Shown here: piece after piece, positions 52,864 to 64,000 of the stretch
Layout: each line of letters opens with the position of its first letter
How positions within the stretch are numbered: position 1 is the first letter of the stretch
Assembly (NCBI RefSeq): GCF_900101885.1
Contig: NZ_FNAN01000014.1
Coordinates: forward strand, 124,001-188,000
Length of the DNA stretch: 64,000 nt
Direction of reading: 5' to 3'
Source of the DNA: Dyadobacter soli
Lineage (GTDB): Bacteria > Bacteroidota > Bacteroidia > Cytophagales > Spirosomataceae
Position numbers and translations under genes: made by a program
Notes under the pieces: generated by a model
Seen by the model: the letters and a program-made list of their open reading frames with translations, nothing else
Told to the model about the DNA's origin: nothing
Databases searched by the model: none

Positions 52864-53415
52864 ATGGCGTTACCAGAACAGCTCAAAAAGGCGATTATCC
52901 AAATGCCTGCCAAAGAAAAGGATAAACTGCTCCTGAGACTGATCACGAAAGACAAAACCCTGAGCGACCGGCTCCATTTCGAGCTTATCGAAGACAGCGC
53001 CACCATTCCCGAACGACGGGAAGAACTGATGGGGCGGATCGTGCGTACTTCGAAATTCAACCAGAACACGCCCGGCTGGGTGCTGATGGACATGCGCGCA
53101 TTGAGCGGCGACATTGCCTACCATGTGAAGGTTACGAAAGACAAAATCGGGGGCATCGAACTCAACCTTTTCCTGCTCAATACCTTTCTGGAAAGCTATT
53201 CGGACATTCTGCGGACCTATTCTTCCCGCGCCGACACCTGCGCATTGTACATTGCCAAAAAGGCGCAGGTTATCCTCAACGGGCTGAGTAAACTGGACGA
53301 AGATTACCGCATTGATTACATTAAAGATGCAAACCGGATGCTGCAACTGGTATTTACCCTTTGTTCCAAAATGTACGCCCGCCAAATGGAGCTGCCACAG
53401 GAAATCGAATTTTAA
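52864..53415 (+). CDS. Conserved hypothetical protein
   Basis: 183 residues from the ATG at 52864; the frame is open 15 codons further. Starts MALPEQLKKAIIQMPAKEKDKLL, a predicted helical lead, and continues as a helix-rich cytosolic protein (NTFLESYSDILRTYSSR). I recognise this as a family seen in other Cytophagales, sometimes mislabelled as dUTPase because of neighbours. No catalytic motif is visible. It lies 14 bases before the nicotinamidase-like gene, so may be co-transcribed. Function unknown. Confidence 0.72.
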   Translation: MALPEQLKKAIIQMPAKEKDKLLLRLITKDKTLSDRLHFELIEDSATIPERREELMGRIVRTSKFNQNTPGWVLMDMRALSGDIAYHVKVTKDKIGGIELNLFLLNTFLESYSDILRTYSSRADTCALYIAKKAQVILNGLSKLDEDYRIDYIKDANRMLQLVFTLCSKMYARQMELPQEIEF

Positions 53416-53429
53416 ACACACCATTCAAA

Positions 53430-54224
53430 ATGAAAAAGACCGCATTGCTGATCATCGACGCCCAGTTTGATTTTTGTGATCCTAACGGGACCTTATATGT
53501 GCCGGGCGCCGAGAAGGACGTGGAGCGCATTGCCAACCTCATCGCGCTGGAAGGTGACCGGATCGACGCGGTATTTCTCACGCTCGATACCCATAAGGTG
53601 CTCGATATTGCACATCCGCTTTTCTGGGAGGATCAGAACGGCAATACGGTCGCGCCGTTTACATTGATTTCGAGTAAATCGGTGGAAGCGGGGAAATGGC
53701 TGCCGCGTTACCAGCCTGAATATGTTTTGAAATACCTGCAAACCCTCGAAGCGGAAGGCGAATTCCAGCATTTCATCTGGCCGGAGCATTGCCTTATCGG
53801 GTCGAAAGGTGCTGCGATCGACGATACCCTCATGCGCGCGGTACTAGCGTGGACGCACCGCACCCGCCGCGATTATCGTACAGTTTCGAAAGGCATTAAC
53901 CCGCTGACAGAGCATTTCGGGGTATTTAAAGCCCAGGTTCCAGTCGAAAACGCGCCGGAAACGGAGCTCGACGCGCGCTTCCTGGCAGAATTAAATGAAT
54001 ATGACCAGGTACTCGTGGCCGGCGAAGCGCGCTCACATTGCGTCGCGACCAGCATCCGGCAAATCGTGAAATATGCACCGGCGCTGGCCGCCAAAACGAT
54101 CGCATTGACGGACTGCATGTCCGACGTCCCCAACTTCGGCCATTTCGCCGATCCAATATTCGAAGAGGCAGCGAAAAGCGGCATGAAATTTTTGAAAGCG
54201 GGCCAGGTCTTTAAAGAAAACTAA
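53430..54224 (+). CDS. Nicotinamidase-like cysteine hydrolase
   Basis: 264 residues, isochorismatase fold. The general acid/base Asp is in IIDAQFDF, the metal DxH in LTLDTHKV, WPEHC near residue 121 completes the nicotinamidase-type metal site, the catalytic Lys is in VSKGINP, and the nucleophile Cys is in ARSHCVATS near residue 200. These features point to nicotinamide to nicotinate rather than other hydrolases, though the protein is longer than PncA (about 200). The start ATG at 53430 lies after a short gap. Confidence 0.82.
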   Translation: MKKTALLIIDAQFDFCDPNGTLYVPGAEKDVERIANLIALEGDRIDAVFLTLDTHKVLDIAHPLFWEDQNGNTVAPFTLISSKSVEAGKWLPRYQPEYVLKYLQTLEAEGEFQHFIWPEHCLIGSKGAAIDDTLMRAVLAWTHRTRRDYRTVSKGINPLTEHFGVFKAQVPVENAPETELDARFLAELNEYDQVLVAGEARSHCVATSIRQIVKYAPALAAKTIALTDCMSDVPNFGHFADPIFEEAAKSGMKFLKAGQVFKEN

Positions 54225-54299
54225 ATGCCGATGCTTTTGGTTATAATAGTATCACATCATCATTCAAACTAATATCATTATTCTTCCAATAACCCCGCT

Positions 54300-57171
<2,872 letters not shown>

Positions 57172-57176
<5 letters not shown>

Positions 57177-57203
57177 AAATGTGAAGTATGTCACTTATCT
57201 TAG
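57172..57203 (+). promoter_or_regulatory. Candidate promoter of the Xre-RES pair
   Basis: TTTG at 57172-57175 (overlapping the uvrA stop) and TATCTTAG at 57196-57203, one mismatch to TANNTTTG, are 20 bases apart. The -7 element falls across the loop of the dyad at 57181. Confidence 0.5.
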
Positions 57204-57216
57204 TGACATACTTCAC
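57181..57216 (+). promoter_or_regulatory. Perfect dyad operator before the Xre-RES pair
   Basis: GTGAAGTATGTCACT at 57181-57195 and its exact complement at 57202-57216 flank a six-base spacer (TATCTT); a further T-A pair extends it to 16. It is 10 bases before the Xre ATG. This is the expected form of an autoregulatory operator for an antitoxin. Confidence 0.75.
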
Positions 57217-57226
57217 AGGAAATCTT

Positions 57227-57652
57227 ATGGCAGTACGGTCTTTTGAAGAAGAGTTTGTTCCTTACGGCAAGGAACCTGCTTCCGAATATTTAGTGGTCAA
57301 AACGTCCCGCGAAGGCGTCATGCGCTCCGCCGCAGATGGAATTTCCGATTTGGTGGGATTGACCGACAATGAAATCGCTTATGTGCTGGGTATGACGCCC
57401 CGTAATTTGCATCGCATTCAGGGAGAGAAACGCCTTGGTACCGATGCTTCCGAGCGGTTGTTGCTGCTTCGCAACGTGCTCATTCATGCATTGGATACCT
57501 TTGAGGGAAAAGAAAATGTCGTCAGGCATTGGCTGAGAACACCTATCACTTCGCTTAACGACCAATCGCCGCTGCAAATGATGGATACCGTTACGGGTTT
57601 CGGGCTGGTGGATAATGTGCTCGGGCGCCTGGATTATGGTTTACCTGCCTGA
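57227..57652 (+). CDS. Xre/MbcA/ParS antitoxin (DUF2384)
   Basis: 141 residues from the ATG at 57227, which follows the dyad and a CAGGA ribosome site; an earlier ATG at 57188 would lie inside the operator. The N-terminal part has an Xre-like DNA-binding region (ISDLVGLTDNEIAYVLGMTPRNLHRIQG). The C-terminal part is the toxin-binding DUF2384 domain (NVVRHWLRTPITSLNDQSPLQMM, DNVLGRLDYG). Likely binds the dyad upstream and neutralises the RES toxin, 11 bases downstream. Confidence 0.9.
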   Translation: MAVRSFEEEFVPYGKEPASEYLVVKTSREGVMRSAADGISDLVGLTDNEIAYVLGMTPRNLHRIQGEKRLGTDASERLLLLRNVLIHALDTFEGKENVVRHWLRTPITSLNDQSPLQMMDTVTGFGLVDNVLGRLDYGLPA

Positions 57653-57663
57653 TTGCGCTGCAT

Positions 57664-58128
57664 ATGCCACTGGTATACAGGATCACGCGCGAAAAATATC
57701 GGGCTGACGCGCTTTCGACCGAAGGCGCGCGGCTGTTCGGTGCGCGCTGGAACCCGAAAGGCTTCGGCGTACTTTACACCACTTCTACTCCCGAACTCGG
57801 GCTCGTAGAAACCCTCGCACACGCGCCGGGCGTGCGCTACGAGGATCTTCCCAAATATTGGCTTTCGTCGATTGAGATTCCGGATGACATACGGCATTAT
57901 GCGCGGAAAGATCTCCCGGACTTTTGGCAGGACAAAACCTATAGCCGCACACAATTCTGGCTTAAAGACTGGCTCATCAAACCTGATGTACTCGGGATCA
58001 GCCTCCCGTCGGTGATCGTACCTTTTTCCACCAATATCATTCTCCATCCCGATCATCCGCTGTTTGCGGACATTAGACTCATTGCCCAGGAGCCGATCCC
58101 GATCGACCGGCGCTTGTGGCGCAGCTAG
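57664..58128 (+). CDS. RES domain toxin
   Basis: 154 residues. The RES residues are Arg28 (FGARWN), Glu49 (LGLVETLAH) and Ser116 (LPSVIVP). RES toxins of the MbcT/Res type degrade NAD. Complete length and intact motifs suggest an active toxin paired with the Xre antitoxin ahead. Codon use matches its neighbours. Its pair lies downstream of uvrA, a common place for integration of small modules. Confidence 0.9.
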   Translation: MPLVYRITREKYRADALSTEGARLFGARWNPKGFGVLYTTSTPELGLVETLAHAPGVRYEDLPKYWLSSIEIPDDIRHYARKDLPDFWQDKTYSRTQFWLKDWLIKPDVLGISLPSVIVPFSTNIILHPDHPLFADIRLIAQEPIPIDRRLWRS

Positions 58129-58248
58129 CATTTGCTACTTCCCCGCATTCCGGTAAAATCGAGTGGCCTGAAACACTTTCCTCCCCGTATTCAACAGTAA
58201 AGACGCCCTGCGGGGGACTTATTCAGGCTAAACCAAAATCTGCATTTC

Positions 58249-59085
58249 ATGAAGTTATATAAGACCGAAAATGGTATCCTCCTTGAAAACGAGGACATTT
58301 TCTACCGCCTCCACGAAACCGACTGGGACATTGTCGTGAACAGGAATAACCTGTACGAATGGCTGGAAGATCAGACCAAAAGCCTCATCGCATTGACGTT
58401 CAGCGACGATTTTCCAATGCCCGAGGCGCTGGCACCGATCGGTACCCAGGAAGTGTGGGCTTCCGGCGTGACGTATTTCAAAAGCCGCACGGCGCGGATG
58501 GAAGAATCCGAAAAAGCGGGCGGCGGCAGTTTCTACGATCGCGTGTACGAAGCAGAACGCCCGGAATTGTTCTTCAAATCGACGGCCTGGCGCGTAGTAG
58601 GCCATCATGGCACAGTCCGCATTCGTAAAGACTCAACCTGGGATGTGCCTGAGCCGGAACTGACCCTTTTCGCTACTTCGGAAGGCGCATTGGTAGGTTA
58701 TACCATCGGAAACGACATGAGTTCCCGCAGCATCGAAGGCGAAAACCCGTTGTATTTGCCTCAGGCTAAGTCCTACACGGGCAGCGCAGCATTGGGACCT
58801 TGCCTTTATGTATTTAAAGAAAAGCTCGGTGCCGATACCGTGATCGACCTTTCCATCGTGCGCGGGGGCGAGGAAGTCTTTAACGGAGAAGTTACATTGG
58901 CCCAAATGAAGCGCAAGCCCGAAGAGCTGCTGCATTTCCTTTACCGCGAAATGGCGTTCCCGCAGGGTGCTTACCTGATGACCGGTACGGGTATCGTGCC
59001 ATCCTCGGACTTTACATTGCAGGCCGGCGACATCGTCCACATTACCATCGAGCCGATCGGCACATTGACTAATACAGTAGGCTGA
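58249..59085 (+). CDS. Fumarylacetoacetate hydrolase family protein
   Basis: 278 residues. The FAH metal/catalytic segments are visible: ASGVTYFKSRTARMEE near residue 73, EPELTLFATSEG near 134, IGNDMSSRSIEGENPLYLPQAKSYTGSAALGP near 156-187 and GTGIVPSSDFTLQAGD near 247-262. Substrate may be a 2-keto-3-deoxy sugar acid derivative or similar; FAH itself is less likely without tyrosine genes nearby. A 23-bp perfect terminator begins inside its stop codon. Confidence 0.87.
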   Translation: MKLYKTENGILLENEDIFYRLHETDWDIVVNRNNLYEWLEDQTKSLIALTFSDDFPMPEALAPIGTQEVWASGVTYFKSRTARMEESEKAGGGSFYDRVYEAERPELFFKSTAWRVVGHHGTVRIRKDSTWDVPEPELTLFATSEGALVGYTIGNDMSSRSIEGENPLYLPQAKSYTGSAALGPCLYVFKEKLGADTVIDLSIVRGGEEVFNGEVTLAQMKRKPEELLHFLYREMAFPQGAYLMTGTGIVPSSDFTLQAGDIVHITIEPIGTLTNTVG

Positions 59086-59134
59086 TAAAAACAAAAAGCT
59101 GCGGGATCGGCTCCCGCAGCTTTTTGTTTTTATC
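59084..59134. terminator. Bidirectional terminator with 23-bp perfect stem
   Basis: Positions 59084-59106 pair perfectly with 59112-59134 across a five-base loop (TCGGC). The GC core is GCTGCGGGA and the outer arms are A/T tracts, so it should stop transcripts from both sides. It starts in the TGA of the FAH gene and ends 13 bases before the stop of the convergent secreted protein. Confidence 0.92.
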
Positions 59135-59147
59135 GTGATAGGTTTGC

Positions 59148-59531
59148 TTACGAATGGCTCAGTTTGGGAATAAAGGTGAAAATCACACATTTCACCGCGC
59201 TTACCAGCTTGGTAACCATTGACTCCCCTTCACTTTCTTCAGACTCGCTTTCAAAAAATGCCGCCGGCCCTTCTTCCAGGATGCGCGCATTCAATGTCAT
59301 CAATTCAGAACCCGGCATGCCAGCGTTTTTTACCACCTTCGCATGCTTCACCTGTACCGCTGCTTTCGCTTTCAGAACAGGCCTGGCCTTTCTCGCAATC
59401 GCCTTTTCAGTTACACATTCCTTGCCTGACTGCAACTTTCTGTGCGCTACGAACATATTATGCACGTAGCCCGTTGCGCTCGCTTGCAGGCTGATTATCA
59501 AGAGTAGTATTACGATTCTGAGTGTTTTCAT
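59148..59531 (-). CDS. Small secreted hypothetical protein
   Basis: 127 residues from MKTLRIVI (59531); four residues more if the ATG at 59543 is used. Signal peptide to about residue 20 (SLQASATG). The middle is basic (KAIARKARPVLKAKAAVQVKHAKV), then acidic (EEGPAAFFESESEESEGES), then a hydrophobic end (VTKLVSAVKCVIFTFIPKL). Not recognised. It has a perfect promoter and a shared terminator, so it is likely real. The hydrophobic tail may be an anchor or an amphipathic helix. Confidence 0.55.
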   Translation of the reverse strand: MKTLRIVILLLIISLQASATGYVHNMFVAHRKLQSGKECVTEKAIARKARPVLKAKAAVQVKHAKVVKNAGMPGSELMTLNARILEEGPAAFFESESEESEGESMVTKLVSAVKCVIFTFIPKLSHS

Positions 59532-59598
59532 GGCTATATTCAATCGTTAAGAATCCCTGGTGAAACCGGATGGAATTAGGTGTAACTCATTGACCTTA

Positions 59599-59630
59599 CA
59601 AATATATATGTTTTGTTAGGTATCTTGCAA
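59599..59630 (-). promoter_or_regulatory. Promoter of the small secreted protein
   Basis: On the minus strand, TTG (59630-59628) and a perfect TATATTTG (59606-59599) are 21 bases apart, giving a leader of about 60 bases. Confidence 0.6.
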
Positions 59631-59803
59631 TACATAGTACCTTGTTTTTAACATTTTTTTCGAAAATTCTTTAAATGCTTCCAAAGTACCGTGGCTGGCC
59701 GGATAACAGATGTAAAAGTAATATAAAAGGTTGCTCGAGATATCCGGAAAAAGACGAACCGTCAAAATTTCCGTCTGAACAGTAGCAGGTTACGGATAAA
59801 TTG
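59631..59803. other. Intergenic region upstream of the small secreted protein
   Basis: AT-rich remainder of the 329-base gap to der. I see no gene, RNA or repeat in it other than the terminator at 59804. Confidence 0.5.
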
Positions 59804-59840
59804 CAAAAGCGCCGACGAGGAAAATCCCCGCCGGCGCTTC
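59804..59840 (-). terminator. Terminator after der
   Basis: Imperfect stem with core AAGCGCCGGCG / GTCGGCGCTT and a short loop on the minus strand, ending in four T, 20 bases past the der stop. Confidence 0.6.
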
Positions 59841-59860
59841 TCTTTTCTTATTCCTGACGA

Positions 59861-61171
59861 TTATTTCTCGCGGAAGAAAATCGTGATCGGGACACCCGAA
59901 AAATCGAAATTTTCGCGTAACCGGTTTTCGAGATAGCGCAAATAGGGCTCTTTCACATGCTTCGGATGGCTGCTGAAAAATACGAACGTCGGTGAAGGCG
60001 TCGGCAGCTGGATCATGTATTTGATATTGATATACTTCCCGCGGTGTGCCGGCGGAGGGTATTTTTCGATTTCCGCCTGCATTACCTCGTTCAGTTTCGA
60101 AGTCGAGATTTTCTTGGTTTTGTTTTGATAAACTTCCATGGCCTTCTCCATCACCTGGTGAATGCGCTGTTTTTCCACTACCGACGCGAAAATGATCGGC
60201 ATGTAGTTCATCGGCGCCAATCTTTCCAGCAGCGCTTTCTTGTACTGATCGGCCGTTTTGGAATCCTTTTCAACCAAATCCCATTTGTTGACCATAATCA
60301 CAATGCCTTTTTTCGCTTTGTCGGCCTGACCGATAATGTTCAGATCCTGGCCTTCGAGCCCGAGTGTAGCGTCGAGCAGGACGATACAAACGTCGGATTC
60401 TTCCATTGCTTTCACTGAACGAAGCGTGGAGTAAAACTCGATATCTTCCTTCACACGCGATTTCCGGCGGATACCGGCGGTGTCGGTGAGGATAAAATTC
60501 ATTCCGAATGCATTGTAATGCGTATGGATCGCGTCGCGGGTAGTACCTGCAATGTCCGTCACGATACTGCGGTCGGTGCCGGTGAGTACGTTCAGAAATG
60601 ACGATTTACCTACATTCGGGCGTCCCATGATCGCGATGCGGGGAATGCCTTCTTCCGGGTTTTCGACGCCTGCGGTTTCGAAATGCGTGATTACTTTGTC
60701 CAGTAATTCACCTGTACCGAAGCCGGTTTGTGCGGAAATAGCGAAAATTTCATCGCCCAAACCCAATTCATAAAACTCTCCTGCCGACTGATAACGTTCG
60801 GTCGTTTCAGCCTTATTGGCTACCAAATAAACGGGTTTATTAAAGCGACGGAGCACATTTGCGAAGTCTTTGTCGAGGTCGGTGAGGCCGGTCATGGTAT
60901 CCACCATAAAAAGTACCACGGTCGATTCCTCGATCGCGAGCTCCACCTGGTCGCGGATCGCGCCTTCGAAAATATCTTCGGAACCTACTACATAACCTCC
61001 GGTATCAATTACTGTGAAATATTGGTCGGTCCATTCGCCGTAGCCGTAATGCCTGTCACGGGTTACGCCGCTCTGGTTGTCCATAATCGCCTTCCGGCTT
61101 TCGGTGAGGCGGTTGAACAAAGTGGATTTGCCCACGTTCGGACGACCAACAATCGATATTACATTTGCCAT
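59861..61171 (-). CDS. der: Ribosome biogenesis GTPase Der
   Basis: Double-GTPase needed for 50S assembly, 436 residues from MANVISIVG (61171). The frame is open 16 codons further, but that stretch does not fit the family start. Two G domains: GRPNVGKSTLFN, DTGGYV, NKAE and GRPNVGKSSFLN, DTAGI, NKWD, then a KH-like C-terminal domain (PPAHRGKYINIKYMIQ). It lies after era, a pair common in Bacteroidota. Confidence 0.96.
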   Translation of the reverse strand: MANVISIVGRPNVGKSTLFNRLTESRKAIMDNQSGVTRDRHYGYGEWTDQYFTVIDTGGYVVGSEDIFEGAIRDQVELAIEESTVVLFMVDTMTGLTDLDKDFANVLRRFNKPVYLVANKAETTERYQSAGEFYELGLGDEIFAISAQTGFGTGELLDKVITHFETAGVENPEEGIPRIAIMGRPNVGKSSFLNVLTGTDRSIVTDIAGTTRDAIHTHYNAFGMNFILTDTAGIRRKSRVKEDIEFYSTLRSVKAMEESDVCIVLLDATLGLEGQDLNIIGQADKAKKGIVIMVNKWDLVEKDSKTADQYKKALLERLAPMNYMPIIFASVVEKQRIHQVMEKAMEVYQNKTKKISTSKLNEVMQAEIEKYPPPAHRGKYINIKYMIQLPTPSPTFVFFSSHPKHVKEPYLRYLENRLRENFDFSGVPITIFFREK

Positions 61172-61235
61172 TTTCTTACTATTAATATGATCCGAGCCGG
61201 TCTGGCACCTGCTCTTCATTCGTTTTATTTAAAAT

Positions 61236-62162
61236 TTATTCCTGGTACCCGAGCTGGCGCAGCTTGTTTTCCTTGCTTCTCCAATCCGGCTCTACTTTTA
61301 CGTGCTGTTCGAGGAAAACTTTTTTGCCGAAGAAATCTTCAAGGTCCTGGCGGGCCTGCGTACCAACTTTTTTCAGCATTTCCCCTTTTTCACCAATAAT
61401 GATCCCTTTCTGGCTTTTGCGTTCAACCAGAATTTCTGCACGGATCACAATGATGTCGTCCTTGTCCTTAAATTCAGTGATTACTACTTCGGAGCTGTAT
61501 GGAATTTCCTGGCGGTAATTCAAGAAGATCTTTTCGCGGATGATTTCCGAAGCAAAGAAACGCTCCGGCTTGTCGGTTAGTTCATCCTCATCGAAATACG
61601 GTGGGTGGAACGGCAGACGCGACACAACCGCATCGAACAACGTCCCGATATTGGCCTTCTCCAATGCGGAGATCGGTATAATGGCGGCCGGATGAATTTC
61701 ATTCTCCCACTCAGCCATCTTTTGCTTCACTTCCTCGTCGTTCGAAAGGTCGATTTTGTTCAAAACCAAAACCACCGGGGATTCGGTACGTTTCAGCAGC
61801 GGCAATACTTCGTGCTCGGCCGCCTTCTCCCCTATTTCGACCACAAAAAGCACCACATCGGCATCTTCGAGCGAGCCTTTCACGAAGGTCATCATCGAGT
61901 CGTGCAGCTTATACGAGGGCTTGATTACGCCGGGAGTATCCGAATACACCAGTTGGAACGGGATATCCTCATGTTTTCCATTCAAAATCCCGATAATACG
62001 GTGGCGGGTCGTTTGCGCTTTGGACGTGATGATCGACATTCTTTCGCCTACCAGCACATTCATCAGCGTCGATTTGCCCACATTCGGTTTTCCGATAATG
62101 CTCACAAAACCAGCCCGGTGGTTGCGCAACTCGGTATTATTATTTTCGACTTTTTCTTCCAT
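61236..62162 (-). CDS. era: GTPase Era
   Basis: 308 residues, 30S assembly GTPase. GKPNVGKSTLMN, DTPGVI and NKIDLS make the G domain, and EVVITEFKDKDD with GIIIGEKGEMLKKVGTQARQDLEDFFGKKVFLEQHVKVE is the KH domain that binds 16S rRNA. It lies between the LtaS-like gene and der on the same strand, 64 bases before der, so the two GTPases are probably co-transcribed. Confidence 0.96.
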   Translation of the reverse strand: MEEKVENNNTELRNHRAGFVSIIGKPNVGKSTLMNVLVGERMSIITSKAQTTRHRIIGILNGKHEDIPFQLVYSDTPGVIKPSYKLHDSMMTFVKGSLEDADVVLFVVEIGEKAAEHEVLPLLKRTESPVVLVLNKIDLSNDEEVKQKMAEWENEIHPAAIIPISALEKANIGTLFDAVVSRLPFHPPYFDEDELTDKPERFFASEIIREKIFLNYRQEIPYSSEVVITEFKDKDDIIVIRAEILVERKSQKGIIIGEKGEMLKKVGTQARQDLEDFFGKKVFLEQHVKVEPDWRSKENKLRQLGYQE

Positions 62163-62207
62163 AAAAATTACTTCTTCACTTTTTTCAGCTTCCCAAAAAC
62201 GTGGTTC

Positions 62208-64000
62208 CTAGGGTGTTACTGTCAACTTGTCGTCCAGCATCCGGTTCGAATACTGCTGGATAAATGCCTTAACCTGCAATTCCATAGGCCCCTGAACCTC
62301 CGGAATACGGCCCATAAGGTTATTTTTCAAAAGCTTGTCTTCCTGATATTTATACAAACCTACGGTTTTCCGGCCATCAAATTGCAAAACATACGGCCCA
62401 TTGAACCATTGATAGACGCCGTCATAGTTGACAGCGAAGTTGAGCGGCGGGTTCCCGAACACGTTTTTCCCAAAGCCGAAATAGGGTTTGTCATAATGTA
62501 AATAACCCAGAACGGACGGCATTATGTCTATTTGCTGGACTAACCGCGTGCTGTCGGTGCCGGTCATGGCTGGTTCGATGGGAGCGCCGTCGCGCTGCGA
62601 GGCGTCGCCCGGCGATTCGATGCCGGGTTCATAGAAAAGAATAGGAACCGAGAAGTTACCAACTGAGGTCTGATACTTCGGATAATGGGCGAATGTGGCT
62701 GAGTGATCTGCGGTTATCACGAATAAAGTATTCTTGAACCAGGGCTTATCCTTCACCGAATCGAAAAACCTGCGCAATGCATGATCGGTATAGCCCATGC
62801 ATTCGTAAATCGGCAGCGGGCCTTTCGGGAATTTACCCTGGTAGCGCGCAGGCACCTTGTACGGGTCGTGCGAGGACACGGTAAATAGTGTGCTCATAAA
62901 CGGCTCCTGGAAAGTATTCAGCTTTTTACCCCAGAATTGCAGGAATTCTTCGTCCCAGATGCCCCAGATACCGTCGTAATCCGCATCATTGTTGTATTCG
63001 GTTTTACCATAATAATCCTTGATACCGATCAGATTGGTGAATGCCTTGAAGCCCATCGAGCCGTTAGGCGCGCCGTGGAAAAAAGATGTATGGTAACCCT
63101 TGGCTTGCAGCATCTCGGGCAGGCTGGGCAGCTTGTTATCGGTATAGCGCGTCAGGATGAACGGCTCCATAATGCCCGGAATGCTCGTCAGTACCGACGG
63201 AATGGCTTCGATCGACTTCGCCCCATTTGCAAAGGAATACCAATGCACCTTGCTGTGCTGCATCAGCGAGTCGATGAATGGCGTGTAGCCTTTGTAGGCA
63301 CCGTTTTCCAGGTCCTTGTTATAAGTACCTACCATTTCCTTCCCGAAACTTTCCCAAATGAGGATCACCACGTTTTTAGGCTGAAATGCAGGCGCGTTCG
63401 GATCGGGGTAATGGATCGGCGAATACACCGCATTCATTTCCTGCTCCGATTTGAAAAAACTTGCGCGTTGATAGTCGGAGCGTTTCAGGGTCTTGAAAAT
63501 GCAAAATGGCGTGTTCAGTACGATGAACATCTCTTTTGGCTTATCCACGTATTCGCCTGCATTACTCAGCGTAATCGGACGCGTGCTGTGCCGGAAGCCT
63601 CCTTTCACCCCGCCGATAAAAAGAAATACCGCAACGGTCATCAATACACTGTGTACCAGGAATATCTGCCAGGCCGGGCGCGCAGGTCTGGTATCGACTT
63701 TCCAGCGGCGCGTTATGTACACGACCAGCGCTACGAGCATTACCCACACGAGCACCACGTACCAGTAGTTCACGATAAAGCCGCCAAACAGCTTGTGCAT
63801 ATTGTTTTCATGCGAAAATTCCTGCAATACCGACCACGTACTTCTTTTAATGGTGAAACGGTAGTAGATGAAATCGGCGCAGTTGGCCAGCAATGCAATG
63901 CTGTTGGTGATGATAAAAAGGTAGTTCAGGAATTTCTGAAACGCAGGCCGGTACTTGAACGTGACGGGGATGAGCGTGAGAAACACGTGAAGAATATTCG
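62208..64000 (-). CDS. LtaS-like sulfatase-fold membrane phosphotransferase, 5' end beyond edge
   Basis: At least 597 codons, open beyond base 64000, so the N-terminus and at least one membrane helix are missing. The visible N-terminal part has further membrane segments (FLNYLFIITNSIALLAN; YWYVVLVWVMLVALVVYI; FLVHSVLMTVAVFLFIGGV). The extracytoplasmic sulfatase domain has VVILIWESFGKEMV (metal Glu), NGAKSIEAIPSVL with Ser where LtaS has the nucleophile Thr, and FVITADHS (Asp and His ligands). It may transfer a phosphoglycerol- or phosphoethanolamine-type group; the substrate is unclear in Gram-negative bacteria. Confidence 0.85.
   Translation of the reverse strand, partial: NILHVFLTLIPVTFKYRPAFQKFLNYLFIITNSIALLANCADFIYYRFTIKRSTWSVLQEFSHENNMHKLFGGFIVNYWYVVLVWVMLVALVVYITRRWKVDTRPARPAWQIFLVHSVLMTVAVFLFIGGVKGGFRHSTRPITLSNAGEYVDKPKEMFIVLNTPFCIFKTLKRSDYQRASFFKSEQEMNAVYSPIHYPDPNAPAFQPKNVVILIWESFGKEMVGTYNKDLENGAYKGYTPFIDSLMQHSKVHWYSFANGAKSIEAIPSVLTSIPGIMEPFILTRYTDNKLPSLPEMLQAKGYHTSFFHGAPNGSMGFKAFTNLIGIKDYYGKTEYNNDADYDGIWGIWDEEFLQFWGKKLNTFQEPFMSTLFTVSSHDPYKVPARYQGKFPKGPLPIYECMGYTDHALRRFFDSVKDKPWFKNTLFVITADHSATFAHYPKYQTSVGNFSVPILFYEPGIESPGDASQRDGAPIEPAMTGTDSTRLVQQIDIMPSVLGYLHYDKPYFGFGKNVFGNPPLNFAVNYDGVYQWFNGPYVLQFDGRKTVGLYKYQEDKLLKNNLMGRIPEVQGPMELQVKAFIQQYSNRMLDDKLTVTP

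Noticed and set aside
57188..57226. Earlier start of the Xre antitoxin
   Set aside because: It would place the start codon within the dyad operator; the ATG at 57227 has a ribosome site and matches the usual family length.

Overview
This window looks like chromosome from an aerobic Bacteroidota, most likely the order Cytophagales and close to Dyadobacter/Spirosomaceae. The genus is inferred from overall gene style, not from a marker gene. Supporting signs are Bacteroidota-type promoters (TTTG, about 19 bases, TANNTTTG), mostly weak ribosome binding sites, a TonB-dependent receptor with an N-terminal carboxypeptidase-like domain, RecQ with the C-terminal extension usual in this phylum, stand-alone MnmD, DUF5618 proteins, and moderate GC. 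Most of the window is chromosomal housekeeping. There is no rRNA, tRNA, phage, insertion sequence or CRISPR array that I can see.

Layout. 1-5700: a glycerophosphodiester phosphodiesterase (cut by the left edge), a PfkB kinase, a tandem pair of DUF5618 proteins, cysS, a DUF192 protein and an M28 glutaminyl-cyclase-like lipoprotein. 5700-10900: penicillin-binding protein 1C, glpK and an exonuclease, flanked by two unusual decamer repeat arrays. 10900-16280: nuoKLMN behind its own promoter. 16300-23500: a CapD-like sugar-nucleotide enzyme, two alpha/beta hydrolases, then CBS protein-nadK-dipeptide epimerase-BioF-like enzyme. 23500-32300: tatC, pdhA, recF, an orphan antitoxin-like gene, manC, a large TonB receptor and upp. 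32400-41400: a Wzi/RemB-like barrel protein, nadC, a helix-hairpin-helix outer-membrane protein, recQ, a Panacea antitoxin with a broken partner, RidA and a small secreted protein. 41440-48380: a minus-strand run of a SWIM-SNF2 helicase, Nudix, gmhA, mnmD and an aspartyl protease. 48680-54300: tpiA, an OmpA-like protein, two glycosyltransferases, a conserved hypothetical and a nicotinamidase-like enzyme. 54300-59100: uvrA, an Xre-RES toxin-antitoxin pair and an FAH-family protein. 59100-64000: a small secreted protein, der, era and an LtaS-like sulfatase-fold protein (cut by the right edge).

The least ordinary features are non-coding or accessory. Three intergenic arrays (5701-5895, 9864-9996, 49451-49675) are built from decamers GTCA-N6 followed, after a short centre, by TGAC-N6 in inverted orientation. 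Each can fold on itself, and each lies at the 3' end of a gene. A short stretch of the same motif seems to sit inside uvrA. The Panacea antitoxin gene at 39484 is followed by a partner gene interrupted by one in-frame TGA. The Xre-RES pair has a perfect 15-bp dyad with a candidate -7 element in its loop just before the antitoxin start. The orphan antitoxin at 26808 overlaps what may be the stump of a RelE/ParE-type toxin.
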